64,000 nucleotides of DNA from Limonium bicolor (taxonomy: Eukaryota; Streptophyta; Magnoliopsida; Caryophyllales; Plumbaginaceae). The stretch lies in NCBI GenBank assembly GCA_023374045.1, contig CM041776.1:279681999-279745998 (forward strand), given 5' to 3'. Below, in pieces: positions 47,066 through 60,161 of this stretch. A model generated the notes under the pieces. It worked only from the letters and a program-made list of their open reading frames with translations. It was not told where the DNA came from and did no database searches. How positions within the stretch are numbered: position 1 is the first letter of the stretch; every line of letters starts with the position of its first letter. A program made the translations under genes and the position numbers.

Positions 47066-50000
47066 GTAGTTGCGCTCTGAGAACTGAGTACAACCAAAAT
47101 TAGCCTTGGGATACAGGGTGTGTGATAGAACAGTGAGGAGTAGTAAGTTAGTTCTTACTTGGTCCGCCGAAGGGCGTTAATAACTGTTCAAACTTGTAGT
47201 AACTACAAACTATGACCTGCCTAAATAACGAGCAGATGTCATGAGAAGGAATACATTAATTAAAACAAAATACTTAAGACTACCTGAACTGGCGGAAGGG
47301 TTTGTTGAAGACCGTACGACGCCAACTGTCATTTACACGGGAGCTGACGACGAATAACAGTGACGCTATACCGATGACAACCAGGAAGGCTGACAGCACC
47401 GCCAAGTATACAGTGATGATGGAATAAGAATATCTCTCAATGGACATACACTGCATGATGATCCAACCTGCATGGCGCACTTGCTACAACAAGTGCTGCT
47501 CCAGTAAATCAAACAAAGGAGAACGAAGAACTACATGGAAAGAGAAAACACTGAATTTTATGGGATACCCAGGCACTGAGCTTGCTGCCCAGTGCGGGAC
47601 GGGAAATCTTACAATGCCTTTTAAAACATCACAAGGAGAACGTGCGAAACCTCGAAATATGACTATCAGTATAGTCCTACAAAGATAACCGATGATAATA
47701 TCAAGAAAATCATAACAAAATCTCACTATACAACTAAACATCCAACGTAAATAAACACTGGATGTAATACCTGCTCAAATACCAAGGGTCTCAGCTAGTA
47801 TCATTACAGTGACAATACTGGACTCCTAATATACGGTGAGAAGAGAACAAACTTATAGCTCACATACATTGAAGTCAGGAGCACTACCAAATTAGCAATA
47901 CTAAATGCTATATATGAATACAAATGAGTGGGAGATTTTAAATCTAAAACTTTTTGAGAAGTATTGATATATTTACGAGGGATAAGTATCATAAAATATA
48001 CCTACCCTATTTTAAGGCACATGTCCTACATTATCCTTATGGATTTACATGAGCATATGTCTTTCATGACAGCTCGATTTGTGGATACCAGTAAGAGCTC
48101 AGAAAAATCAAAGAAAGCTAACACCAAGGTGAGATAAATTTTTATATGATCATAGTAACAAATAATTCTCTATGGAGGAGTGTAAGCTATACTAATAGTT
48201 TGAACTGGATATACACCAAAGGTGAGTGGAAGTTAAAACTTTTAAGGGGGGAGAACATACCCCTGACTTGCAACAAACGTTTTACACGTGAACTTTCCTA
48301 ACGAGATATACTAATCTCCATGATTATAAACTCTCTATTTTATACACCTAAGCAATATATTTTTGGAAGCCATTGAGTTGTGGATTAACCAAATTTCTAA
48401 GGGATAAAAAAAAAAGAATCATAAGTTTTGATTGTCTTGTCACCAAACTGTAGGATTCAAACTGGGAGTCCTTAGCATGAAATGTTACAAAACATTAGAA
48501 GATAATTAAACCAAGGTGGAACATATGGCTCACCTGATGAAGTTTTAATGGAGGGAGAAAAGCCAAGCTTTATGGAACAAAAATAATACTTTATGAAACT
48601 GTAATGGGTCAATTTACAAAAAAATAAAAACTTTTCCTTGGAGTCTTATCCCGGTTTAGTAATAACTGTGACTGTCTTTGTTCCAAGTGATGATACCTAA
48701 GGTGTAGTCAATGATCAAACCCTGATAAGTGAAATGATAGGTAAAACCTTTTAAAGAGAAGAGTATATTTCAAGATATCCAAGTCCATAACTGAATTTAT
48801 TGCTTGCATGATATGTTTAAGAGTCAAATGACTGATGAAATAATTATTAGACAGTAAGCGTCTAGGTGTTTAAAAAGAATTTATCTTTTATACCAAGAAG
48901 AAAAACTAGAATCCATGCTAAATGATTTGATCAAAGGAACTTAGTTCCGGGAATTAAGGAGTACCCTAGTTCCAAGTCTAGGTTACAACAGTCATCAGAT
49001 TAGTTGTATAACAGTTAAGAAAGAACGTTGTAATCACCACGTCACAAAGTCTTGATAAGATAAAATTTGGAAACTTGCAATTATGTGGCTGTTTGATATT
49101 TGACGTGGAGGTCGAACTTGATCCTGGTCAGATCAAAGGAAAGCCAATCACAAAATGGAGTGGAGGGATAGTTCGACACTGACGCTGACCCCGCCAGGGT
49201 TGGATGATTCCTGAGACTCCCTACAAGTGGTCACCAATATCTCTGTGATAAGTCAAAATTGGTTCATATTTCTAAAAAAAAAAGAGTCTACCTAATAAAG
49301 TATATTAGATGTTGAGGATGCGAGTTAAAGGTTAAAATAACCAAGCTACCCTGAAAGAATTAAATAGCTAAAATGACTCCACGTATGTCGGGAAGGAAAG
49401 TGTCTGTAAAGGAAATACTAATTGTTATTATACCACAAGTCATGATAATTAAATAAATAAGAGATCAGGGGATTACCTATTGTGTCAGTATTTACAAACT
49501 GCCTTCTAAATTATGGCCATATTACCATCTGAAGAGAAAGATAGACCTTCATGTCCTTCTTTATGAATGCAAACCCAGTATATTAGACGGGAACCTACCT
49601 GTAAGTGAGGTGGAATATAAAGAGTAGAAACATTAAACTTATACTCTCATGAGTTGATGCATAAACCGCAAAAACATGTGAAATTGTGAGAAAACTGTGC
49701 CTTGTTAGAAACCTTAACGGGAACCCTACTGTGGTATACCTGATGAACAATCAATAAAAGATCGTGTATATACTACCGACAACTTGCGAATCAGAAATAA
49801 CAGGAAATATTCCTATATTATATACAAGATGCACGGCTCGACCGTAGCTCATACCCTATATTGGGAAGTGAAAACCAATTCTGGTGACAGTAAACTCGAA
49901 TACCAGAAACACAAGAGGATGACCTGAAGATCAAGGAGACGAATTCTAACATGCCCCAGTATTAATACAAGACCCGAGCGCCAACGGCTACAAGAGACGA

Positions 50001-50999
50001 TGAATGGAAGACAAATTTCAAACCGACAAGAATACTACAACAACTGAACCACTGGATGCATCAGCAACACCAACAAGATGATGAACCCCACCATCAGGAC
50101 GTTACACTATCAAAGGAGAATACATCAGAAAACCAATCAGGTAAGTAATAATTTACATCAAGAAGATACCCCATATACGAAAGCAACTAGCGGGAGGAAC
50201 ACGGGAAAGGAATCAAATCTGATAAAGAGCAAAACGCCTCAGTAACATCGACGAGAAGAATCTTAGTGGAACCACCGTCATGAGCAGCTATCACAAATAA
50301 GCATACAGGCACAAACAATCAGGTGAAACTCGTGAAGAACTCAACGATGAAAGGATAATGGAAGATACATGACATGTGCTTGAGCGTCACAGGATGGGCA
50401 AACCTTACAATATTAGTGGCAGCCGACGTACTGTAACAAGATATACAATGAAGAATACCAAGCTACGCTACAACTAACAGCTACTAAGAGACAAGATAAT
50501 CAGGAGCGGTGGCACAACGCGGCACATTGATCCGACAGTATCAACAAGACATGGCATAATTGGCAACAAACAAGATGGAGGATCACCTTCACCCATACAT
50601 ACGGGATTCAATATAAAAGCATAATAATGAAAATGGAGCATGTCAGAAGATACACAAATTTGTCTAGGGGCAATACCCCGTAATCGGACAGAAGTCCAGA
50701 CAAGATAAACAATAATGATGAACACAACTCATCGACCTTTCATGTGCACATAAAGAAACTTAAATATACCACCTATGAAGCGCATTTAAGACTATTCCAA
50801 AAGGATAAAACACTACTTAATCAGAGTTGCGCAACGGAAGCGTGGTGGTCCCATCAGTCAAAATTATCTACTGAACTCGAGGGAAATACACAACGTATTT
50901 AATGTATCTTACAGCCGGGAGGCTATCTTTTAAACTAAACATAAGTTTCAAATAAGAGTGAAGATTGCTCACTATTTACAGACAAGTTAGTCTAGCCTA

Positions 51000-51037
51000 G
51001 GGTACGGGGGCGTACCCCTCTTTTTAAGGGGGGAGAG
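51000..51037 (+). promoter_or_regulatory. LARD 3' hairpin and polypurine-like tract
   Basis: GGGTACGGGGGCGTACCCC is followed by TTTTTAAGGGGGGAGAGCC. This matches 16413-16450 of the inner gypsy and 21776-21807 (minus) of the outer, and it survives although coding sequence is absent. Confidence 0.65.
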
Positions 51038-51492
51038 CCTACTGCGTTTTAGCATATTTAGCATGAAAGTACACTTTCATTGTACTGTTGCACTGTGATT
51101 TGTATGTTACAAGTATGACCTTGTGATTCTATGAACTCTTACTTGATTATGTGTACTACGTTACACTATATTGAAACTACTTTGTTTCTACGTGATTATG
51201 TGTACTACGTTACACTATATTGGAATGACTCCGTGTTTGCATGATCTGTACTATGCTACACTACTATGAATGAATTACGTGCACTACGTTGCACTGCACT
51301 AAGTTGTTTTTGGTGATGACCTTTCATGCTCATTATACTGTATGTTATGATTGTATATATACTACGAACTGAGAAGTAGTGGAACTTGGGACTTGATCCC
51401 TAAAATAGAATTGAGTTGTGGATGCTTAGCGGAACTTGATTCCCCACAACCATTTGAACTTAGATATGAGACTTCGGGGCGAAGTCCTTTTT

Positions 51493-51505
51493 AAGGGGGG
51501 TAGAT
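51493..51505 (+). promoter_or_regulatory. Polypurine tract, LARD
   Basis: AAGGGGGGTAGAT abuts the 3' LTR start at 51506. Confidence 0.9.
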
Positions 51506-54500
51506 TGAAATACCCCGAATCTAATTAATACTTGTTTATTATTTAATAAGAGAATGATCTAAACAGATCGTTTTAGTTACGCATGCTATCTATACATGCA
51601 AACATTACGTTATTAATTTTACACGTTCGCAACAAACGTCAGTAAAAATAGTCGTTTTACCATAACGCTAACTGACTAATATTACTAACATATTCACGTA
51701 CCTCGTACAAACTTTAGCATGATTATTAACAAGGATTAAACTCCTTACATAAACGGCTCGATAAAAGCAGCGACAACAGGGAAAGACCAATACGAACGTT
51801 TATACAATTCATTAAATGACACGTTCACTGTAAAATGCGAAAAATAATACGAGCAATTAAATATTTTTACGATTGTCAAAGCATTTATGAATGCTAAAAT
51901 AAATTGATATCACACATTTAAACAATGTAACAATTTATGTTACATAATCTTATACTTGATATATATCATAAATACATAAAATGTTATATCATTACACATA
52001 ACACAAGTATACAAGTTAAAAATCGGTAACCATATAAACCGGTTTTATACACCAATTTTTGGGACTTGTTTTATACACTTTCACTTAGTAAACAATTAAC
52101 TATCTAATGTACCTACTTTATACATATGTATATATCATTAATACAAGATTAAAATCTATCTAATTTACCACTATACTATACGGTGGTATATAGTATACTT
52201 GGTACTGATCAATCGAACAAAAAAAAAACAAGTAACGTACAACCATGCAGTACTCTTGGCATTATGTACATGGCCAGGGATAAAGGTCGCAGCAAACGGT
52301 AATAAACTAATACTTAAGCAAACAAAAAAAAAAACTGAAGTAATCATCCCTTGCTTGCGGTAATATCTAGTAACATGGCCATTGTGCATGGGTACCAATT
52401 AATGAATAAAAACGGTTGAATATATTATGGCCTAGTGGTGGTAACCATGTGCATCATGATCATACAGATCTGAAGGGAATTAAATTCAACCGCTATGCAT
52501 ATGGACAAGGAAGGATAGCAGTAGCTAGTAACGATTAATAAATTTGCCTATAATCTAGTAAAGCAACTATGCAATCAAAAGTAGTAGTACGTCCACTAAC
52601 AATTAACCAAATTAAAATTGTACTAATCACCTATGCTAGCTAAACGGTAGTCATTTGCAAATAATCAAACAAAAATCTATGGTAATCACCTTAATAACGT
52701 GTGTACATGCGCCCAATTGACAAAAATCTGTAGCTCCTCTACATTAAAACCGGTTACAATATATACATGGGACAAGATTTAAATGTCTTATTTAACATGT
52801 AAACTTTATGAGTCATCCTTCCACATATTATAGAATATATTGACAAAATACTAGTCCAAATTAGCCTCATGTTACCGGAGACACATGCCACCGTTTGTAC
52901 GCTTGCATAGTTGATTAACAAATGAAACCTACAGCACGAATACGGTAATACATGTACTAATCAAAACAATAAAATAAATAAAAAAAAAACAGTAGCAAAG
53001 GAACATATAACCGGTTGGAATCCATGTCATAACCGATGTATACCACTCATTAATCGACAATTTAAAAACTAAAAGATATCATACATCATTAGATTAGTAT
53101 GCATAATTGACACAACAGAAAACGGTACACTTGTACCAAATACAACCGATATTGCATAGGACTTCTGACATGTTTATACTACAATATATACTAAAGAATG
53201 AAGCCGTGCATGCATATGAGGCAGCACGTGAACATGAGATGAGAATTCTACACTTTTTCCATGGAATACTGGACTTACGAACAAACCCACTTGAACCACC
53301 TAATGCAATTAATTAAGGCTCCTTCACACCTAATTGTCGGGCACATACAAATATGAAAGTATGACTCAAAAGTCACTCTCCTAAAAGATAGTATGTTAAT
53401 TAACTAAATTAAACTAATTCCCTCACCTTTCCCACCGTAGCCATTTGTTCCTGCCGGTTTAGTGTGCCGTTCTCCTCCATAATTTCCGAGAGAAGGAGCT
53501 AGTGGGGGAACTTTGAAGCAAAAAATCAAAAGTAAAATCATTAAATAAAATACCAACTAAGCATGTCATATTAACAAGCCAATTCCCTTCATTCCTCCAC
53601 AAAAGCTCACGGCACTTGTTGCCTTCTTTCATTCCTTGGCTGCAACCGATTGGTAAGTGCTCCATTCTCTCCTTTTTTTCTTTTCCTTTCAAGCTCCAAG
53701 CTCCATTAATGGAGTCTTAAGGTCTAACTTCATTTCTATGTCAATTTCTTAGCTTTCTTCATCAAGACTTGAAGCAAAAATATTCCTAGCAACACTACAT
53801 CAATTCGGTACAAATATATGCTTCAAGAAGTGTCTTGAATCAATAATTAAACCAAGGAGCATTCAAGGTTAACTTAAGGTATTTTTCATACATGAAAATC
53901 CTTAAGAAATTTTATTATACATGTCCGAAAATTCTAACACATTTAAACATGTTTTCTTCATTAATTTTCATGAAGAGAAGTTGGATCTTCATCCATTCAA
54001 TCAAGGCAAAAAAATTCAAGGTAAAAATACCTAAGGTAAATCTCTTGAAAACATTATGAATCTACTTAAGATCTTTGTTAAGATCTAACCCCTAAACCCC
54101 TTCCTTCTCATGTGTTAATACCGAAATTTGGAGCTACAATCTCCATTGAAGGAAGCTTGGGGAAAATCAAGAGGAGTTCAAGTACTCAATCATCTTGATT
54201 AGAGTAAGTTTATTAAGTTAATTCTTAAGGTTCTAAGCTTTGTTTAAGCTCATAAATTTTGTACAAAATTATGTAAATCTCTACAAATAATTAAGGCCGA
54301 AATTATTGAGGTTATTTACCAAGAAAATAATTATAACTCTTAAGCTAAAGTTATAACTTAAGGTATAATATTATGTCACAAAAAAAAATTATTTATGAAG
54401 AGTTATTTTTGTGGCGAATTATCTAAGAGACATTTGCTCCATTTTGAGCTAAAAATATATCTAATACATTACAATAATTTTTACATGAGATATATATCTC

Positions 54501-57150
54501 ATATGTATTATGTATAATTATTTTGAGATATAAATCAAGTTTAAAAATTATATGGCATCATATAATTATGACCGAATTCAAATGGTGAAAAATAGGTTTT
54601 GATGAGCTATATAAGTATATAAACTTATATTAAGAATTTTGGGTAAGTTAAAAATAGTTACTAGTGTTTTAAATGACTAGTTTAAGTTAATTTATGTGGT
54701 AAAATGTAATTTTTAGAAAGTTATGGGAATATAATAATTACCAAGCATAATATGGTCCTTGGCATAATTATAATATAATATAGTGTGAGAATTAATATTA
54801 TGAATTTTGGTTGAATTAAATAAGTGTTTAGTAGTTAAAATAACAATTTATAAAGTTTTGGGGCTATTTTGTAATTCTTGGAAAGTTTGGTGTAAAACCG
54901 AGAAATATATAAGTTTATGGGTAAATTAATGTATTAAGTATGAAATTAGACTATGGTCAAAGTGTGTGACCGAAAACTTTGGGTTAAAATGATTATGACA
55001 TGAAATATTAAGTTATAAAGTTTTGGGGTGAATATGTAATTTATAAGAGTTTAAATATAAAACCAGATTTTATATGGGGCGAATTCACAATTTGTGGAAA
55101 TATAAGTGTCCACTTGGTTATTAAGGAAATTAAATATTAAAACTATAGATTCTAAGTGAATATATAATTTATATAAAGTTTTCGGGGTTAAAATGTAATT
55201 ATAGAAAGTTATTTATCAAAACCGAAAGGTTAAGGGTTGAATTGGTAATTAATAAAAGTATAGTGTTCGAATAATAAATACCGAATTTTTGGAGGTGGTT
55301 TAGTGAATTAATTAATTAAGGAAAAGAAACTATGTATTATAATGTATTTTGGAGTATAAAGTAAAGTTTATGAAATAAATGAGGTTATAATACAATAACC
55401 GAAAAGTATGATGTATTTATGGGATTAAAAATAATTGTAAGTCCTATATGGATATTTAAGAAATTTAGAAAAGAAAATTATGATTTAAGGATTTATAAAT
55501 TAAAACTATATGATATATAAGTACAAGTAATTTGCTTGTAAAAGAAATAATATTATTTGGGGTTAGTTTGTAATTAATAGAAGGTATGGGAAAAATATGC
55601 CCAGGCGTGACATGTGAATATAATTTGAGAATTTATTAAGTGGTTATGTCATTTAGACAATTATATATAAGTATCTTAAATAATACCTGTGTATAAAATA
55701 TAAACATTTTAGATTTTCAAGTAAATCGAAAGGAAATGAATATAAGGAATTTAATGTGGAAACGCCAAATAATATTTGGAGTTATAGTATATTTAAAAAT
55801 AAAGTTAAGAGGAGAATTAATTAACAAGTGACCAATAAAATTATTATACGAGAGTTACATAAATTAACACTCTTAGTTAATCCTATTCTAGGACATTGTT
55901 TGACCAGACGTTGACCGGGAACTAAACAAGTACAGTCTACGGTGAACGGTATGGAATTATTGCAGTCTTCTTTCTACCGGATTACACCGGCTTGTGTGCT
56001 ATCTGTTGTTTGAATTAACGACCAAGATAATTAATGTAAAATGTTGTTTACTCTTGTGAGCTGTTGTATTATTTTATGTGCGTGAATGATGCTGACTACT
56101 ACGTGTATGTCCCACGCATACGAACACTACTATACCAGTGGATTAAATGTCTGCGCTTCAGTATACCGAGGACTTGTACTCAAGTCTCTCACTAACTTCA
56201 CTTTATAACAAACGTCATTATCCTAAACGTGATAATTGACAATACACATTGTGTTCTTGTTTAACGTCTTTATATGACACTTAACAATTCTATACTACGA
56301 GAACGAGGAGCCCAGTTGGATCTGGCCATGCATGCTACGGAGCTGTACCTGTCTCAGGTCGTCTCCTAATTACGTCGCGACGGAACATTCAGTTGGGAGG
56401 AAGACTTTATTCCTTCCGGGATTCAAATGCCCTTCAGTTCGAGGAAGACTTTATTCCTCTAGTGGGTTCTTATTTCCCACGCCATTCAGTTCAGGGTTTG
56501 ACTACGTCATCTCCTGGGGTTTTATACCCAACCTTTCTTTATAACGAGGTCACTATACCTCCACTATTTCAGATATTCAGTTATAACTGTCAGTCCCATT
56601 GTGTGGACCGACTATCAGTAAAGAATTTCAGTTCAGCTAACTTGACCTTCTGTGTCTTGTTCTATGTGACATTATTGTCCTTGTGTGGATACTTGATATT
56701 ATCATGCTATGCTTATTTACAGCTTTATAAATGAACTGCATGTATTCGACAATTAGTTGATGTGGCCCAGTAGCTTGTGGGCTGTATGATTTCATACCGG
56801 CAAATTATTTTGCTGAGCCGTTTCATGGCTAAATAATTCCAGGTACCTGAAGAATGAAGAGATTGCCCGACCGAGTGTAGGTGGGGTAGAATTAAGACAT
56901 GGGTTACTACCACCGGTGTCATCTTACAGTATTATACTTTTATTATTATCTTTTGTTGTTTTAAGAGGTTTGTATTCAGTACTCAGACCGCATCATTTGT
57001 AAATTAAGTTGGAGTAGCCTTGTTAGTCACATGGGTGACTAGCGGCGTTGTAGCACCACCCGTTGTTATGTATATATTTCCGCTGTATTTCTAGTTATTA
57101 TTGGGAGCTACCATCGTTCAGGTTATTGGATTTCGGGTTGGGGTGTTACA
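51506..57150 (+). repeat. LARD 3' LTR (5645 bp)
   Basis: It matches 41353-47048. It is about 50 bp shorter, mainly through many 1-3 base losses near its start. It ends GGGGTGTTACA at 57150, followed by GTTTG. Confidence 0.93.
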
Positions 57151-59380
57151 GTTTGGCCGTCCACCGGTTTACACGGAGATTAAACCTTTCGGGTGTCTTT
57201 GTTACAAGACTCTCGTGCATACTAAGGGCGGAAAGTTTGATCCCCGGGGAGAGGCGTGTGTCTATCTAGGGCAAGATCCGAGGAAAAAAGGTTATCGTGT
57301 CATGGGCATCGACTCACGTGTTGTTGAGGTTAGTCGAGATGTTAAGTTTCATGAATCTGTTTTCCCTTTCCAGCATGGTTTACGCTCGACTGTGCATGTT
57401 TCAAAGGAAAGTGATGTGGATATGCATGCTCGGCAACTTTTGCTTGTTGACGAGACTGAAGGAGTTTCCTGTGAACATGATGTGCCACATTTTGACTTCA
57501 CTCATACTGCTGGTAGCGACAGTGGTGACCAGGCTACTGTTGTTGACACCGGTACTGGTTCTACCCCTCTACGGCGTTCCCAACGGGCAAGTCAACGACC
57601 CGGTTATCTTGATGATTACGTCTGTAATACTGTTTTTCAGGATTTATTGGATGAAAGAGTGTATAGCAGCAAGGGATCTTCGCTGGGCTTCACCAGTTTG
57701 ACTGATATCACGCCTGGTCGCTCTATTGCCCTTGCATCTCCGGCGACAAGTGTGGTTGACATGACAGAGCCTCGTACCTATCGAGAGGCTGCTGAGCATC
57801 CTCACTGGCAGAAAGCGATGGATGATGAGCTACAAGCTTTGGCAAAGAATGACACTTGGGAGGTGGTCACCTTGCCTAAGGGAAAGAAAGTCATCGGGTG
57901 TAAATGGGTATACAAAGTTAAACTACGATCTGATGGCACTCTTGAGCGATACAAGGCGAGGTTAGTTGCAAAATGTTTTACCCAACGCCATGGGTTAGAT
58001 TATACTGAAACCTTCTCTCCTGTTGTCAAGTTAACTACTATTCGAGCTTTAATTGTTGTTGCTCTTAATAAGGGCTGGATTATCAATCAGTTGGACGTCA
58101 ACAATGCATTTTTACATGGTACTCTTGACGAAGAGGTTTACATGCGGATTCCGCATGGTCTTGAAGTTGTGGGTTCGAATAAAGCTTGTCGTCTGAAGAA
58201 ATCTCTGTATGGTCTTAAGCAAGCCTCTCGCCAGTGGTTTTCCAAACTTGCCAGTTTTCTTCACACTCTCAGCGTCTCTCAGTCCAAGAATGATTACTCT
58301 TTGTTCTACAAGGAGCATCCTGGAGGGGTGATCTTCATAGCGGTATATGTGGATGACATGTTAGTAGTCGGGAGTAATCAACAGGACATTGATAACGTTA
58401 AGCATGCTTTGGATTTGAACTTCAAAATTAACGATCTGGGTAACTTGCACTATTTCCTTGGTATAGAGTTTATACCCACTTCACATGGATACGTCTTGTC
58501 TCAACGAAAATTTTGCCAGGATTTAATTGACGAATATGCTTGTCAGGATTCCCATGCTACTAAGGGTCCCATGGTTGTGGGTACAAAACTTTTGGCCAAT
58601 GTCGGTACCCCTCTTGATGACCCCATGGTTTACCGCAAACTGGTTGGTAAGCTCAACTATCTGTCTAACACTAGACCAGATATCAGTTTCACTGTCCAGG
58701 TTTTAAGCCAGTTCATGCACTGTCCTACTGACATCCACATGCAAGCTGCGCTCCATGCCCTTCGTTATATTAAAGGAACACTGCGTTATGGGATTGTTCT
58801 GCAGAGTCAACCGGGTCACAAGTTAGACCTCCTAGCATATTGCGACTCAGATTGGGCAGCTTGCCCCAACACCAGAAAGTCTGTTTCTGGCTACTATATC
58901 TTCTTAGGTACCAGCCCTATTTCATGGAAAACAAAGAAGCAAGGTTCTGTTTCTCTTTCCAGTGCTGAGGCAGAGTACCGTTCTCTCCGGCGTGTTACGG
59001 CTGAGCTTACATGGCTTACTCGTCTTCTACATGAGCTTGGTGTTGCTCATATCACTCCGATACCTGTTAAGTGTGACAATCAGTCTGCAATTCACATTGC
59101 TCGAAATCCCGTTTTCCATGAACGAACCAAGCATATCGAGATTGATTGCCATTTTGTTCGTGAGAAAATACAACAAGGACTAGTGGAAGTTGTTTACACT
59201 CCCACCACTACTCAGTTAGCTGATATGATGACCAAGGCTCTCCCAGGCAGCAAGTATAAAGAACAGTTACAGTCCATGGGGATGCATCCTAGTCACAGTT
59301 CAAGCCTTGGTAATCTTGCTTCCCTACGGCTTGCGGGGGGGTATTGGGATTATGGGCTTAATAATACCCAGCCCACATAG
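57151..59380 (+). CDS. pol: Copia pol: integrase C-terminus, RT and RNase H
   Basis: This is the rest of the copia polyprotein. The element-derived frame begins at 57156 (RPPVYTEIKPFGCLCYK, integrase C-terminal region); any apparent start at 57101 lies in the LARD LTR. A variable linker follows, then RT from about YREAAEHPHW (57780) with WVYKVK, LDVNNAFLHG and the catalytic YVDDMLVVG near 58347. RNase H has YCDSDWA, SSAEAEYRS, CDNQSAIHIARNP and TKHIEID, ending ADMMTKALPG. There is no stop inside this part. The frame runs through the purine tract into the 3' LTR and stops there at 59378. Confidence 0.92.
59333..59341 (+). promoter_or_regulatory. Copia polypurine tract
   Basis: GCGGGGGGG directly precedes the TATTGGG start of the 3' LTR. 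It is short and lies inside the pol reading frame. Confidence 0.7.
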
Positions 59381-59621
59381 TCTTTAGTTAGGCTCACATT
59401 TTCAGTTAAGATATTGTATTGTGAATATAGGAATTGTTTAGATATTCTGTTTAGATACTCCTTGATTATAGGCATCGGTTTTCACATTAGTATGTGTATA
59501 AGTAATGTGTACAGCAGAACATTGTATTCACGTATTGAATAATATACAAAACACAAGTATTAAATCCCTCTCATTCTCTCACGCTGTTTCACACAGTAGT
59601 CCTATACATCAGTTTCTATTA
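59342..59621 (+). repeat. Copia 3' LTR (280 bp)
   Basis: It appears identical to 38714-38993. It is followed by GTTGT, matching the 5' flank. Confidence 0.92.
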
Positions 59622-59626
59622 GTTGT

Positions 59627-60161
59627 CCCTCTTTCCTGTACGCATGCTAGAGAGTGTTTGATTTGTGTGTTTTACTTTCTCTTCTTTTATATGTCGATTA
59701 TTTGTAACTACTTTCAACAGCTAGAATCTACGCAGTTCACAATAATCCAAGTTTAACGAAGTTTAGAGAGGGAGATCTAGTCACCCATGTACAACCCTTA
59801 ACTTCAATTTCCACTGCATGGGTTCTTCAAGTAATTGATGTGTGATTCACTACTTATGGTTCAAGTGTTGATCTATCCTTCTTTTTTGTGTGTTTCATTT
59901 GCTTTATTGCTACAACACTTCGCATTTCTGTTATGTTTTTGTATCTTAGTGAGATATGTGCTTAGTTTGAGCAGTCAACCATCCCCATCTAGCTAGGCTT
60001 TGCAATATCATTCTTAGTTTGTGTTGTCTCTCTGCTTGTTGTGATTATTATTATTATTATTATTATGTAGTTGATGGATAAAAAGAATCATAAGAAAAGG
60101 GGAAGGTTTATAAAGGGAATGGTATAACAATAGGGAAACCCAATGCAAAAAGCTAAAACGT
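59627..60161. other. Intergenic stretch with (ATT)n microsatellite
   Basis: No gene seen. An ATT trinucleotide run of about 8 units lies at 60043-60066. Confidence 0.6.

Larger units (their letters stand above)
47049..51505 (+). other. LARD internal region, non-coding
   Basis: It begins with the primer site at 47054-47065 (TGGTATCAGAGC). I find no gag, protease, RT, integrase or AlkB motif in any frame, only short ORFs. The 3' end carries the hairpin and polypurine-like tract at 51000-51037 and the true polypurine tract at 51493-51505, both like those of the gypsy elements. Confidence 0.8.
41353..57150 (+). mobile_element. LARD-like non-autonomous LTR element nested in copia
   Basis: This 15.8-kb element has 5.6-5.7-kb LTRs, an initiator tRNA-Met primer site, a polypurine tract and perfect GTTTG duplications. 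Its 4457-bp internal region has no gag or pol and no ORF above about 95 codons. It fits the large retrotransposon derivative class. Its LTR ends, primer site, 3' UTR hairpin and polypurine tract are like those of the two AlkB-bearing gypsy elements, so a related autonomous chromovirus may mobilise it. It inserted after the copia element. Confidence 0.92.
38714..59621 (+). mobile_element. Ty1/copia element, interrupted by a nested LARD-like element
   Basis: It has 280-bp LTRs, a tRNA-Met-type primer site, gag, protease, integrase, RT and RNase H in copia order, and a purine tract. Without the 15.8-kb insertion it is about 5.1 kb, the normal copia size. All coding parts lie in a single frame across the insertion, with three internal stops (TAG 40005, TAG 40665, TGA 41193). 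The two LTRs appear identical by eye over all 280 bp. The LTR ends are TA...TA rather than TG...CA. Confidence 0.93.

Noticed and set aside
47049..51505. Degenerate gag-pol in the LARD internal region
   Set aside because: I looked for gag, RT, integrase and AlkB motifs in all frames and found none. Only 3' non-coding blocks match the gypsy elements.
57101..57150. Apparent N-terminal 17 codons of the long frame ending at 59380
   Set aside because: They lie in the LARD 3' LTR. The copia frame starts at the TSD and joins the integrase part before 41353.
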